Shown here: positions 43,785 through 55,575 of the stretch, in pieces | How the letters are laid out: every line of letters starts with the position of its first letter | How positions within the stretch are numbered: position 1 is the first letter of the stretch | Program-made: the position numbers and the translations under genes | The notes under the pieces: generated by a model | The model's input: the letters and a program-made list of their open reading frames with translations, nothing else | Databases searched by the model: none | Told to the model about the DNA's origin: nothing | Assembly (NCBI GenBank): GCA_944548615.1 | Contig: OX155950.1 | Span: forward strand, 30,969,691-31,033,690 | Source: Micropterix aruncella | Lineage: Eukaryota; Arthropoda; Insecta; Lepidoptera; Micropterigidae | Length of the DNA: 64,000 nucleotides | Reading direction: 5' to 3'

Positions 43785-44010
43785 ATATCGATTTTGACCC
43801 CCCCCCCCTCCCCCCCTGAGACGATAAAGACTACTTTCAGATTAAAGTATGTATATGTGTGTGTGTGTGATAGAGAGAGAGACAGAGGATATGTGTCAGT
43901 GTGTGTGTGTGTGTGTGTGTATTCCCCAATGATAACACCCAAACGCTTCATCCGATTGAGCTGAAATTTGGCATCCAGACATCATTTAGTCATGGAGTTG
44001 AAAAGATTAT
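43785..44010. repeat. Dispersed repeat (second copy of 33193-33400) with expanded simple repeats
   Basis: The same order of blocks as at 33193-33400 is present: GAGACGATAAAGAC, then AACACCCAAACGCTTCATCC and GATTGAGCTGAAATTTGGC. Here the CCCC of the other copy has become a long C-rich run (43799-43816), and the TG block has grown to long (GT)n and (GA)n tracts (43853-43920). Confidence 0.6.
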
Positions 44011-44019
44011 TTAGATTTT

Positions 44020-44746
44020 GTCATTTATTTGATTTTGATTATTTTATTTCAATTTTATTAAATAGTGGTACCAATAATAGGTGTGTCCTGAAAACCAGTT
44101 TAGTAGATATCCTGAGGATACCCCAATTAGCATCGTTCGTAGTTTTATAGTATTTCCGGTGAATAGTGATTTTCATCATTACGATACGAGGAATAAATCC
44201 AATCTCCACATAAACCGACAGCGACTTAGCAAAGTGCGATACAGTTTTATACACCAAAATTTGTCCTTCTATAATAAGATTCCAGAGAAAATGAAAAGCC
44301 TTGAAGAGAACCAATTTAAAAAGATAATAAATTCCGAGTTTATTTTCCATGTTGATAATTAGCAAAATTTGTAAAATTTTAAGTATAACGGAATTATGAT
44401 AGCTGACATTCTAATTCTCATATAATTTAGTATACATCTATTTATGTTTAAAAAATACGAAGGCGTATTGCTGGATTGACAATAAAATTATTTTACGTTG
44501 ATTATTCTACATAGAATTTGCATTTCTATTTTAATATATTATTCTCTCTTACTATTTAATGACATTAGCATATGTTGATTATTTGTAAGTAGGTAATACT
44601 GAATATAATATTACAACCATGACAACTATCATGATAGTTATGTTTTTAATAATAAAATTTTAGGCATTTAATTTTGGGACGCATCCAAGTGTAGGAATGC
44701 CTATCTGCTGGAGTAGTTGATTGTATTGTATTGTATTGTATAAGCA
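44020..44746 (+). pseudogene. 5'-truncated non-LTR retrotransposon ending in (ATTGT)n
   Basis: The frame at 44159-44362 encodes NSDFHHYDTRNKSNLHINRQ, then RLSKVRYSFIHQNLSFYNKI and PEKMKSLEENQFKKIINSEF, the C-terminus of a CR1/Jockey-type RT. It is followed by about 380 bases of 3' region containing CATGACAACTATCATGATAG. It ends in tandem ATTGT at 44722-44742. Copies or pieces of the same family lie at 19380-20000, 44915-45108 and 54505-55008. Confidence 0.75.
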
Positions 44747-44914
44747 TGCATTGGTTGCTGTGCTCGGGGGATTTACAACAGATGATTCAAGTAACTCTAA
44801 TAAAAATAAAAATCTGCATAGATAATAGTGGTCAATATTTCTATTAATTAAATATGTATTTTTCTTACAAATATTTTGCCCATAAATTTCCTTTAGAGAA
44901 CATCAACATATTAT

Positions 44915-45108
44915 ATTACAGCCATGACAACTATCATGATACATCAATATTACAGCCATGACAACATCAATATTACAGCCATGACAACTATCATGATAGT
45001 TATGTTTTTAATAATGAAATTTTAAGCGTTTAATTTTGTGACGCATCCAAGTGTAGGAATGCCTATCTACTGGAGTAGTTGATTTTATTGTATTGTATTG
45101 TATTGTGT
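44915..45108 (+). mobile_element. Second 3' end of the (ATTGT)n family
   Basis: Only the last part of the 3' region is present: TTACAGCCATGACAACTATC in three short tandem copies, then GACGCATCCAAGTGTAGGAA and a (ATTGT)n tail at 45088-45107. It sits 170 bases beyond the end of the 44020-44746 copy, so it is an independent, very short insertion or a partial duplication. Confidence 0.7.
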
Positions 45109-45344
45109 ATTACATATTCTTTGTCTATTCAGTTTCAATTTGTAATGTTGTATTTTATTATCTATTTTTTTGTATTAGCTGCGAATAAATAATATATACA
45201 TTCATTTATTAAATGATTTCCGCACCCACAAAAATCATTGGAAACTGTAAGATTTCATAGATTCTATACGCGAACCCTCCAAAAAGTCATTCAAGCTAAT
45301 GGAGATTAGCATGACCATCTAGTTCGTATGTCGAAATGAATTTT

Positions 45345-45515
45345 ATAACGAATTCACCGCGTGAATTTTGTAGCACCCAACGTTTCGGCGATGTTGCAAC
45401 CGCAGTTGTCCAGGGTAGAGTTGTCCAGGGTAGACTTTCTACCCTGGACAACGGCGATTGCAACATCGCCGACGCGTTGGATGCTATAAAATTCACGTGG
45501 TAAATTCGTATTTAA
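45345..45515. mobile_element. Palindromic MITE, copy 3 (best preserved)
   Basis: Arms of about 70 bases (CGAATTCACCGCGTGAATTT, then GTAGCACCCAACG, CGGCGATGTTGCAACCGC) face each other around a TAGACTTTCTA centre. TTGTCCAGGGTAGA is duplicated in the left arm. The flank TATAACGTCAAACAACCGCG follows as in copy 1. Confidence 0.8.
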
Positions 45516-46599
45516 ACCTTTTTATAACGTCAAACAACCGCGATAGTCTTCGAATAAATGAATTTTCGGGAATTATTACAACTGTTCATATTAGTTCGCC
45601 CGCTACTGTAGGTACTTATTACATAAAGATGGTTACGTTTTTGCGTAATTAGTATTTTGCGTAATTACTTCACCGTTTCATACTAATAGATACTCACTAA
45701 AGTGCCTATGTCTCCTCTCTCCGACACCTCGGATTCTTCACTTCAATTAAAATCGACAATTATTGTAATGCGGATAATTGACAATAATACGCAGCAAATA
45801 AATCGTCTCTGTGTAACACGTCTTCAAAGCAACACGTGTATTTCTCATCCAAAATGATCGCGCATTAGGACTGCTATCTGAAGAATGTGGAAAACTGTAA
45901 AATGGACATTTCAGATAGCGCGAGGCGTCCTCTTTCCAGACAATTTATCGTCGTCCATTGTTTTGAACGACTTTCAAGACTAATTCAGTCGCATTCGATG
46001 TTTTTCGGTCAGCGTTCTCAGGTAGCGCCGAGCGTAGAACACCCGAAACCCGGGACACCTAAGCAAAGTGGGTTTTTGATTTTTTGGGTGAATTGGGAAA
46101 TGGGCAAGCCACGGCTTATTGTGAAGATATTATTTTGGACGGGAATAATCGTGGCGAAATGCAAGCATGCTCGCTCGTGCACTCAAAGAAGTGAAATAAT
46201 TTCGGTGTCAGTAGAGTAAAATATATTAAAATCGTAATAACAAAGATTAATATAATAACAAAAATGCCAATTTCTAACTTCCAAAATATAATTAGGATTT
46301 AAAAAACATTCCCAAGGATAGGATAGACAGGAGAGAATGGGATGAGACGTAGGATAACTAGGAACTCAAGCCACTGCAATGACAATAACAAGAAATATAG
46401 GCAGTTTGAGCCTTTACAATAAAACAATAAACAAAGCAAATTCAATTTTTTTACGCTTACGAGGTTTCACATATAGATCTACGGTATAAAGTTGCAATAA
46501 CATTACACTTTGGGTACAAATCTTTCCCCAGCTGCCAATTAATGCCAATTAATAAATTTTTGAAAATCCTCCCATTTCCTTGCATAAACAATTGTGTTC
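45516..46599. other. Region without a supported gene
   Basis: A plus-strand frame of 110 codons (45887-46219) has no recognisable domain and no splice context, and is not called. Otherwise AT-rich. Confidence 0.35.
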
Positions 46600-46712
46600 A
46601 GTACTAGTGATTAATTTCTAAAAACTAGCTGCACTTAACGGTTCATTAAGTTTTGCAATAAATAGTGTATTTTCCTAGATTCGCAATATTGCAGGTTCGC
46701 AATAACGCGGGT
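46600..46712. repeat. Dispersed repeat shared with 48683-48790
   Basis: AAACTAGCTGCACTTAACGG, AATAAATAGTGTATTTTCCT and AGATTCGCAATATTGCAGGT have clear counterparts in the same order at 48690-48775. Class unknown. Confidence 0.5.
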
Positions 46713-47074
46713 GATAATGAAAACTTGTACTCTACAGATATACTAATATATAATAATTCCCACAGAATGATACCTACTTACATAAAGTGATAAATATTAC
46801 CAAACAAAGTAATATACAATCAACGAAACGGTAGTACAAGAGGGGGGGGGGGGAGGGAGCTTACCTAATATTTTGAGAAAGAAAATGTTTTTTCAATAAC
46901 GCCTTGAACCAGGTTAACGAAGTTGCATGACGGTATGAAGTTGCATAAAGCTATGCTTTACAGATATATAAAGATGGCACGGCTTCTTCCATACAAGGCT
47001 TTAATAACATTTTTTTATACAAGGCTTCAACACTTTAGGTATAAATCTTTTTCCAGCTACCAAATAATTGATAA

Positions 47075-47725
47075 GGATAAAAGATAAAGAGAATTTATTT
47101 CCATTACAAATATTATAAACTCTTTTTTGTCCTTAATAAGTATACAAAAAAGGCGAGCTTATTGCCACATGGCAATGTCTTACAGCTAACCTAAACATAG
47201 TGGTACATGCGCGCATTGTGAAAATAAAGATTATTACATAACATACAGACAAGTGGAAGAATTTAAGACTACTTAATAATGCCCGAGGAGAGGAAATTGG
47301 GAGAGGAACAGGAGAGAAAGGGAAGAACTGGTTACTTCTTAGAAAGGTAGTAATCCTTAAGGTGAGTCTTAAACGATGGTAAAGAAGGCGAGTTTCGTAT
47401 ATTTGCTGGGAGATCGTTCCAGAGTCTTGCACCATGGACACAGAAAGAATAGGAATAGAAATCACTATTATGACTCGGATTTTTTAATAAACTGTCAGAG
47501 GCTGACCGAAGTACGAGACCGTGGGAACTTAGTGGTTCAAAAAGCTCCTGGAGATAGGATGGTGTTAATTGGGTGAGTACACGATATAGGAGAGCCAGTA
47601 TATGAACATTTCTTCTTTGGCGTATTGGCAACCACTTTAACTGTGCCCTATAGTCGGACACGTGATCATACTTACGTAGACCGAAGATGAATCGTATGCA
47701 TACATTTGCAAATATTACTGTTATG
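47075..47725 (-). pseudogene. CR1/L2-type retrotransposon C-terminal part with 3' region
   Basis: Reading leftward from about 47715: VCIRFIFGLRKYDHVSDYRA, QLKWLPIRQRRNVHILALLY, RVLTQLTPSYLQELFEP, HGARLWNDLPANIRNSPSLP, SFKTHLKDYYLSKK and a stop at about 47332. The frame is intact over this stretch. The order (RFIFGLRK, LKWLP---RR, ARLWNDLP, FK--L--Y) is that of L2/CR1 elements. About 250 bases of 3' region end near AAATAAATTCTCTTTATCTT. 5'-truncated. Confidence 0.75.
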
Positions 47726-47974
47726 TAGGTATGATATTAAATTAGTCTTAAACTAGTTACTCAATTTAGCCATATATAAAGTCTCTCCAAACTTTCCAAA
47801 TAACTAAAGCAAAGACTATAAAATACCAGTTTACGATAAAACAATTGACAATAAAAAAAATGTATGTACATCAAATTATATTAGTACTAGGTACGATGCT
47901 GTTTTCACAATATTTTAAAATGTCGTTATGCGCATACATATTAATTTAACTTCTTAAGACGGGGGCAAAGGGAA

Positions 47975-48480
47975 CGTTATACGGCCCTGAACCTTGCTGT
48001 GACGTACCAAAAAGCCTTGCAAACCTAATTCTCAAACAAATATGTTTAGAATAATCCGTCAACCACTGGAACAATACGCCAGGGTTGAAGACGGCCCGTG
48101 AGGCCTTATCGCTAAATAGGAACAATCTACGCATACTGGTGATAGCGCTCACGGGGCATTGTGGCCTTAACAAACACATGTACGACCTTAAGCTCCGAGA
48201 CACAAAAATGTGCAGGTTCTGCCAAGGGGCAGAGGAAACTCCCCTGCACCTCATGTGCGAGTGTGGCCCGCTGATGTGTACAAGATACACCCACTTGGGT
48301 GGTCATTACCTCCAACCTGAAGAGGTAAAACAATCTGACGCAAAAGCCTATTACGGTTCTTAAATGACACGAAGCTTAGCGCAGAACTATAGTAGGTGGC
48401 GAACACAATAGATCAGCAATGGTCACAGTGTTACAAGGCTCATAAAGACCTTATAAAAGCCACACACAACAAATAAAAAT
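47975..48480 (+). pseudogene. C-terminal end of an R1/I-type retrotransposon (zinc knuckle)
   Basis: The frame reads WNNTPGLKTAREALSLNRNN, LRILVIALTGHCGLNKHMYD, LKLRDTKMCRFCQGAEETPL and HLMCECGPL. LTGH..L..HL and the CCHC knuckle C-x2-C-x8-H-x4-C are the hallmark after the RNase H domain of I/R1-group elements. Only the last third of the ORF remains. The 3' end runs into A-rich DNA near 48470-48490. Confidence 0.7.
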
Positions 48481-48482
48481 AA

Positions 48483-48682
48483 AAAAAATAATACATATTG
48501 ATTTTTTATTAAGCAGAAACACCCAGATGGATCTGTTGAAAATATCGATGTTTTTAAACGCCTTTAATCTATCAGGCGATTTATTAAAAAGTTTTAGGGC
48601 TATGTATCGCCTAGTCGCCTGGGAATTGCATATATATCTGAATATCCACACTTTCACCTGCATACACTGTCGTGTCTGATCA
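48483..48682 (-). pseudogene. Another retrotransposon C-terminal fragment
   Basis: The minus strand reads RYIALKLFNKSPDRLKAFKN then IDIFNRSIWVFLLNKKS, resembling the KLFNKLP..IK.L.N...FK..L..FLL end of CR1-type enzymes. Short and decayed; it abuts the previous fragment tail to tail. Confidence 0.5.
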
Positions 48683-48790
48683 GTACTATCCATTTCTCAA
48701 AACTACCTGCACTCAATAGTCCTTTTAAGTTTGGTAATAAATGTTGTACTTTCCCAGATTCGCAATATCGCCGGTTCGCCCCCCGGCATA
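48683..48790. repeat. Dispersed repeat shared with 46600-46712
   Basis: See the entry at 46600-46712: CAAAACTACCTGCACTCAAT and CCCAGATTCGCAATATCGCC are the corresponding blocks here. Confidence 0.5.
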
Positions 48791-48949
48791 ATAAATGGTT
48801 GGTAGGACGCTCGTACAGCCGGCAGAACTCTCGCGTCCGTCGACCGGTCGTGACGGTCGTTTGAAATTCAAACTGCTCCCGCCTTTTCTAAACGTCAAAC
48901 GTCAATTTAAAATCGCGTCAATCAACAGCACCGTTTCAAGTGATTCCAA

Positions 48950-49077
48950 ATTCAAATTTTGACTTGTGCATCGTCAGTTATTTGACAGACTAGTGACTTT
49001 TAGTTTTGATAGTGTTCAGCAGCGCGAATTTCTTTCGCAAAGAACGTGAGTGCTTCATGTATACAATGCGGTATAAG
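48950..49077 (+). promoter_or_regulatory. Possible promoter and first exon of an unknown gene
   Basis: A GC-balanced stretch free of repeats contains two strong splice donors in succession: AAAGAAC/gtgagt at 49044 and TATAAG/gtaaga at 49077. Before the second donor, an ATG at 49058 opens MYTMRYK in phase 0. A TTCAGCAGCG sequence near 49016 could be an initiator. The first donor would make it a non-coding leader exon. No downstream exon was found in the following AT-rich 14 kb, so support is weak. Confidence 0.3.
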
Positions 49078-52000
49078 GTAAGATTCTTTGCAAGATTTAT
49101 TTATTGATATTATTACAACATTCTGTATATATTTTAATTTTTCTGCGTGTTCTTTTGTGTGAGAATCTGAAAAACTATTTTGATGAAATTCACTCTTTTC
49201 TATCTTACTGCCTAAGGCCCAGTTACAGGCTAGATCATTTCTCGCGAGGGTGATATTACTCGTAGCATTCTCACAAATTCGTAAAAATTAAACATTATAT
49301 GAAATTATATGGATAGATAGCCAAATACCCAACTCATAAGGCACGATAAAAACAACCATATATTAGTTACTGACCGTCTATCGTTTTAACTTAATTTAAT
49401 GTTTTGTATTATTTTTAATTGGTTATTTTGTGTACTAATTATTATTGTCTCTCACTTGATTATGAAGTATTAGGTATCATTACACGTTATTCAGTTATCT
49501 AGATTAATATTTACTCTTATTATTTGCTTTATTATACGTGCTTATTTATTGGAATTATTCGATACTAATTTTCTGTCCTTGTCTTAGTTATTACTTTGTT
49601 AAGTGCGCAGAATTCACAGTTTACGACTAACGCAGTCGAGTCTACCTTAGTACAGACTTTGGCCTAGTTAGGCAGACTTTGTATGTCATGTTTTTGAGCA
49701 TTTCATTTCGGAAATACAATTATTCTTATATCGCAATATGTTTCGTATGGCCAAAAATCCACGGGCAAATTCGGTAAAAATGCTTTACTGTGAAGATCAT
49801 GTTATAATCGATAATCAAATTAGTTGCATTTTTTGGCTAAATTTTACTAAAAAATATGTATTTTGAAAGATTTCGAACCTTTTTAGATAATACATCAATT
49901 TATTGACCTAAATGTCTTTCCTCTATAACATTCTGTATGACTTAATAGACTCTCCAGCTTTGACAGCTGATATCCTCGAGAGTACCTCCCGGAAGTACCT
50001 ACTCGAGTTTCTATATGCTTCATGTGCCAAGACGTAATACAAGCCGCTTCAGAAACTACCATGATACGACTACCCAGTTTGTTTGAGTTACCCAGTTGGT
50101 ATTTATACTACTAAATTAAAATAAGCTTTTTTTCCTTTCTTTTCATAAAAAATATTTTCTGTTTTATTAGTGCTTTATATTGTAATTTACAATGTATACA
50201 TGGATATACTAGTATTATTTTAGAGGGCTCTTTGATAAAAATAAAATATTTTGTTTACATTTTAGCTAATAAATAAATAAATTAAGATAATATTCATAGT
50301 TAAGAAGCTTTAATAAATAATTGGCTCTTGGAGTTCTGGAACGGAGAAAGAACTGATTATTGTAGTTAGATTTGTTTAAAATAGTAGATCTATGAAAGAT
50401 TTTATATAGAAGTTTATATAGAAGATTGTTAAAGATACGTATAGTCACATGGTTCTTTAGACCGTTTTTCGCACAGCATTTAAAACATTAATAAATATAC
50501 CTTTTACCTTGATTATGCCATGTAATATTCAGGGTTGTACGTCCTTATGAAGTAAACTAGGTTATTTTAATGGGTTTTTATAGATTAAATTAGCTATTTA
50601 ATCTCTATAATAGGTATGTGAAACCTTAACAAAAAGGAAACAAAGTTTGGTTTTCCCAGGGCCCAAAAATGTGAAAATCCTCGGAAATTTTAAATTCGTA
50701 CTTTTGCTTGATTATCTACAAGTCTTTCTTTTTATTAACTTTTATGTAGAGGGTTAGGGTTAGTTCTCTAGAATCTAGAACATAATTTAATGTTACGACC
50801 GATATTATGACCTGCGTCGATTTGCTGACCCTCAAAAAAGAAGGACATAAGATATATACCTGCTAAAATGTTTTAGGAGAATCTTAAATAATTAAATATT
50901 TACTTGAGTGCCCAAAGAGCCGGTAAATAAACTCTAAATTAATTGTCCTGAATTTACATTTGCATTGTGTAAATACAAGTAAACCTGCTTTAAAGGTGAT
51001 CTTTACTGTATGTGTGTTGCAGAAACTCAATTTAATAAACTATCCGCCACGACTCAAACTACCTTTGCCATACGATGCGACAACAATAGTAGTAATAGTA
51101 AGCAAAATATGAAAGTATTTTACCTAATTTAAAAAAGGAGGAAAAAAATTAAATCAAATCCACAATATTACCATTTAATTAAATTAAATTCACAATATTC
51201 CACAGTAAAATGAAAAACATGTACAATTAAAACGTCATAGATAAAAATCCAGCAGGAAAATAGCTGAAAACATAATATGTCAAAAGCTGTTGCCTGTGAT
51301 CTTGTTTTAATGTCACCAAACTATAGGCTATAGGGCTGTTTTTTTAGTATGTGTATCACCTATATAAACACGTCGTATAGAAAATAACATAAGTAAATAA
51401 GTAGTAAATATAATAAAAAGTAAAGAATATAAAACACAAGCGCCGTTACAGAAAGTGAACTATTGTATTTATAATAATTTTTTTTACAGCTTTTGTGAAA
51501 TATTTGTAGTTTATGTATTTATCCATATTGAGAGATATATATTTTCGGAATGTACTTAATCAGGCCGTTCATTTGACAGTAAACACGATATATTTAAATA
51601 AATTTATTCATATTTGGACATTAAGAAATTATTTTTTGACATTTGAAAAGTTTACAAGCCGCTTTGACACTCGGGATGACATATCGATTCCTACAATATC
51701 AAACACTTCTAAATCGGTTTAAAATTCGAATCAGGTAGAATCCGCGACTTATGTAACTAGTGTCAGGCATCCAGGGGAGGGGGGGGGGGGGGGACAGTTG
51801 GGATTCATCCCCCCGGAAATCCGGTGTATTTTCGTTTCATTGTACGGGCAAATTCAAGCGTACGCCTGTACCCGGGATGTTATTCATTTCACTAAGATTT
51901 TATATTAGCTCTTTAAAAAACCATGAAATACGTGTATGATCCAATCTAATAAGATCTTTTCTGTCCAAATTTCTATTTTCCTCCTTTGGCGCCACAAGCG

Positions 52001-52404
52001 CTTAAATATTTTCTCCTATTACTTCTTGTCAGTCAATTCCCAATGATTATTACATTTTCAAATTGAAGGGTAACGGCGGGGAAAAACGATCAGTGTCAAA
52101 TTTTGTGTGAAAATAAGATACTAAAGCCATCTTATGGCTTGTTCCCAAACGAATCGAATCATGAATCGATTTTTGAAAAAAAGATCGCTGTCTGCCCTTA
52201 AATGAAGGGAGAAGAAAACGTATGACGGAAAATACTGATCAAGGTCCATTCGGTGTCGGCGGAGTTTGATCAGTTTTTCCCGTTAAATCCAGAGGTGTAG
52301 TACCTCGATGACCATACGGTTGATGCTGAAGAGGAACTGTGATGGGACATACTGATCAAGGCCAATTGACTTTAACACGTATTCACTTTTTTTCTAAGGT
52401 ATAA
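49078..52404. other. Long AT-rich region, nothing firm
   Basis: A minus-strand frame of 60 codons (50448-50266, with FFLRSRTPRANYLLKLLNYE) looks like a retrotransposon scrap but is too short to classify. A run of G lies at about 51778-51793. No exon with good splice sites was seen. If the donor at 49044/49077 is real, this would be its intron. Confidence 0.35.
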
Positions 52405-53040
52405 TTTAGTAGTAGTAGTAAACGGAGTGGGGGGCTTGTTTCCAGCCCTTGATGTCACCTGGATCTATAAGATCTTTTGTAACTACCCTTTTTTTGGTTA
52501 GGTCAGTGGTCAGCTAGTAGCCCAGTACTTCTTACCAGTTCAAGTAGATCACTGACCTTCAAGTTGGGCAGATCGCTGGGTTCGAGAAAGGCTCGTCCCA
52601 GTAAACTGTGTCTTTTTGCAGCAAGGCCTAGGCTGCGATCAACGATGTGTATGCTGTCTTCAGGTTCTTCCCCACATATTCGGCAGTCCTTGCTCTCGGT
52701 CAAGCCAAGGTTGAATATATGTGTTCTAAGGGTCGTGTGTCCGGTGAGGAGACCGATAGCGGTTCTAAGGCTCTCTTGCTCATGTCAAGTAGGGCCTTGG
52801 TTTTCTTTTGTATTGATTTCTCCATCATGGCTTTTGCCTGGCGACATCCCTGGCTCTGTTTCCAGGACGCCCGACGTTCCTGCTCCAAGCAGTCCCTGAT
52901 GATTTTCTTACCTGTAGCGAAGGGGACCCCTACAACTGGCTCCACCGGGCATTCCAGTGTGCCCAGTTTTGCCAGTCTGTCGGCCTCTTCGTTGCCGGGT
53001 ATGCCTTGATGTTCCGGTATCCATATTAGAAGGTATAATT
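52405..53040 (-). pseudogene. I/R1-type retrotransposon 3' part: RNase H end, zinc knuckle and (TAC)n-like tail
   Basis: Reading leftward: WIPEHQGIPGNEEADRLAKL (end of an RNase H domain, with the catalytic Asp of EAD), EPVVGVPFATGKKIIRDCLE, then after a frame change LTESKDCRICGEEPEDSIHI. The last is a degraded zinc knuckle in which C-x2-C-x8-H is kept but the final Cys is replaced. The 3' region has ATCAAGGGCTGGAAACAAGC and CCCCCCACTCC before a TACTACTACTA tail at about 52407-52420. The same terminal words occur at 57958-58014. Confidence 0.75.
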
Positions 53041-54069
53041 TAAGTCAAATGTATTTTTTTCGGAAACTCAAATATTCTTATAATTTAAGTTAATTATTTT
53101 TTGAGAAACTCAAATATGTTAGGTTTACAGAAAAAAACATATTTTTTCTCACTCAAACCCTTGCTAAAATGTAATTTTTTAAGTTAGTAAATTTTGAAAA
53201 TGGAAATACCAAAAATATTAAAAAGTTGATTTTTATCAATGATTCTTGACATTAGTGACTTTTCTTTAAAGTAAGTATGTAAAATATCCAAGAAACACTT
53301 TACTAGCGTTTTACCTTCCAACTGCAGGCGCACTGTGAACTTGTAACTTTGTGACTTTTACTTTAAAAAACGTGTCCCAGATGCCACACATAGTGGTTTT
53401 GTAGATGCACCTACGGTTTTGTTGATGCGATTTTGTTCAGTGCGAGTGAATCGACGATGCGAGCGAATAGCAGGTCATATTATGACACACTTTTCGATGC
53501 GCTTTCGCATAGCATTGTAAAATTAAATGCATTGTTGCATGCAGTAAATTATAATATAATATAAGTTACATAGAACATACATAATGTCCAGTTATCTTCT
53601 CTAAAATCTCAAAATGCATGATGGCAAGTATATCATAGAAATACCTTTATGTGACTTTAAGATCTGTCTCCTTATTACTCCTTTAACAGACGCAGCGGCG
53701 TGGACTACACGAGGCTTGAGGGTGCTTGAGCCCCTCCGAATATTACATATAAAAGGTTGGAACCCCCCCTTCTTCCCACATAATTTTATGATCGGTCGCA
53801 TTTTCAAAAATCGAACTCTTCGCTCTTTTAATGTCGGATAAAAAAAAAAGTTTTCGGATGAAAAAAAAAACGCTTGCAAACAGGTGGGCAAATAGGTATT
53901 CAAAAAGTTTGCATCTCTGTCGTCATCAGTGCCAGCCTCAACCTCGAAAACGCATAGATATTCTTCGTAGACGATCTGGATATTGACTTCGTAGACTGTT
54001 GCTACACCTTTCAGTGCTTGGGAGCAATATAGCAGAAAAAGAAAATAGTGATTGACCAATATGTACATG
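53041..54069. other. Mixed region with a hAT-like tip
   Basis: CGCAGCGGCGTGGACTACAC followed by GCTTGAGCCCCTCC (about 53692-53738) resembles the CAGCGGCGTAG...GCCCCCC ends of hAT elements. No second end was found. A 155-codon minus-strand frame across it (54068-53601) has no domain and overlaps that tip, so it is not called. Confidence 0.35.
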
Positions 54070-54190
54070 AGTTTTTCCCCTGGAGTTAGTAGAATATCCC
54101 TGCATTATCCGGGAAGCCATTGAAATAAAAAGAGCCCCGAACTTTAATAGAGATGATGGTTTCAAACTCTCTACTCAAACCCTCTTCTCA
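54070..54190 (+). pseudogene. Small fragment of a Penelope-like or related retroelement ORF
   Basis: The plus strand reads LVEYPCIIREAIEIKRAPNF then NRDDGFKLS. The REAIEI...NF(N)R(D)DGF pattern is, from memory, the C-terminal tail of many arthropod Penelope-like element proteins, after the GIY-YIG nuclease. The rest of the element was not found. Confidence 0.4.
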
Positions 54191-54504
54191 AAATGTTCTT
54201 AATGCCAATTTTCGTACTTAATTGTAATAAAATTACCCTAATTACCTAAATAGAATTCGACACATAATAAGATATCAATAATAAGCAACTTATTTAAAAT
54301 ACAATAAAAATCATCAATAATAGTCAAAATATTCTTACAACAAAAAAATATTTTAAATGGCTGTAAAGAATAGTCCAGAATATTATTAAAGTAATTACAA
54401 TAAAATAATATTATTTGGAGAAAAAATAATTAAAATACACATGGCGATAATATACATGGTCGCTACATTATTACAGTTTATTTAAAAATTGTACTTTGGT
54501 TAAA

Positions 54505-55008
54505 TTATTTAAGGGTTAAACAATTTAAAAAGATAATTATAAATAGTTTGGTAAGAAACCCAATTTATGGTATAAGGGAGTTTGAAAATTCCGAGTTTAT
54601 TTTCCATGTTGATAATTAGCAAAATTTGTAAAATTCTAAACATAACGGAATTGACATAACGGAATTGACAGCTGACATTCTAATTCTCATATAATTTAGT
54701 ATACATCTATTTATGTTTAAAAAATACGAAGGCATATTGCTGGATTGACAATAAAATTATTTTACGTTAATTATTCTACATAGAATTTGCATTTCTATTT
54801 TAATATATTATTCTCTCTTACTATTTAGTGACATTAGTATATTTTGATTACTTGTAAGTAGGTAATATTAAATATAATATTACAGCCATGACAACTATCA
54901 TGATAGTTATGTTTTTAATAATTAAATTTTAAGCATTAAATTTTGTGACGCATTCAAGTATAGGAATGCCTATCTACTGGAGTAGTTGATTGTATTGTAT
55001 TGTATTAT
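54505..55008 (+). mobile_element. Third 3' end of the (ATTGT)n retrotransposon family
   Basis: It begins with FKKI-encoding AATTTAAAAAGATAATTATA and the stretch encoding EFIFHVDN, then follows the 44360-44746 copy closely. This includes CATGACAACTATCATGATAG and the terminal TTGTATTGTATTGTATT. A short extra duplication of ACATAACGGAATTG lies near 54640-54670. Confidence 0.75.
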
Positions 55009-55575
55009 TTATATTTTAACCTACGTATTTTAAAAAAAAATCTATGATAAAATGATGAAATGTTTGTCGTCGTACAATTTTAAAGGTATCATTCAAGATA
55101 TCTTTAAATCTATATAAAATTTTGATATCTTTAATATTCCGTGGTATCTTTAATGTTCAGTGGTTGTTGTACAATTTGGGGGCAACATAAAATGTTTATG
55201 TGATTAGTTATTTCTGAACCGTGTGGCTGGATGATTGAATGTATTTATGCATGTGCATTTTTATCAATATACATATGTAAAATTGAATTGTTTGGCTGTT
55301 GTATTTCCGCTTCAGGTATTCACGAAGTAGGTCTATTGCATGTTTTCTGGTCTTTGGTATTCCAGCTTCCTTTTTAAGTCATTCTAGTTAATCGACACGA
55401 TTATACAAATGAGTTAACAGTTTTATTGGAGTCCTCACTCATGCCTTGCCACCAAGGCCTCATCAAATCCTAAGGCTGAAATTTTGTAGAGCCGCTGGAT
55501 AGAGTTTTCGAAGTTGCAAGATCCTAAAGCTGAAATTTTGTAGGGCCACTTGTATATAATAGTAATGCTTCATAA
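55009..55575. other. AT-rich spacer
   Basis: AGGCTGAAATTTTGTAG is duplicated at about 55472 and 55526. No gene or known element. Confidence 0.4.

Noticed and set aside
43853..43925. CRISPR-like or regulatory array from the GT/GA tracts
   Set aside because: Plain dinucleotide microsatellites with no spacer structure.
45887..46219. 110-codon plus-strand frame
   Set aside because: No family resemblance, no start or splice context, and no support beyond length.
50266..50448. 60-codon minus-strand frame with TPRANYLLKLLN
   Set aside because: Too short and too AT-biased to distinguish a retrotransposon tail from chance.
53601..54068. 155-codon minus-strand frame
   Set aside because: No domain, unusual composition, and it runs across a hAT-like transposon tip and a retroelement scrap on the other strand.
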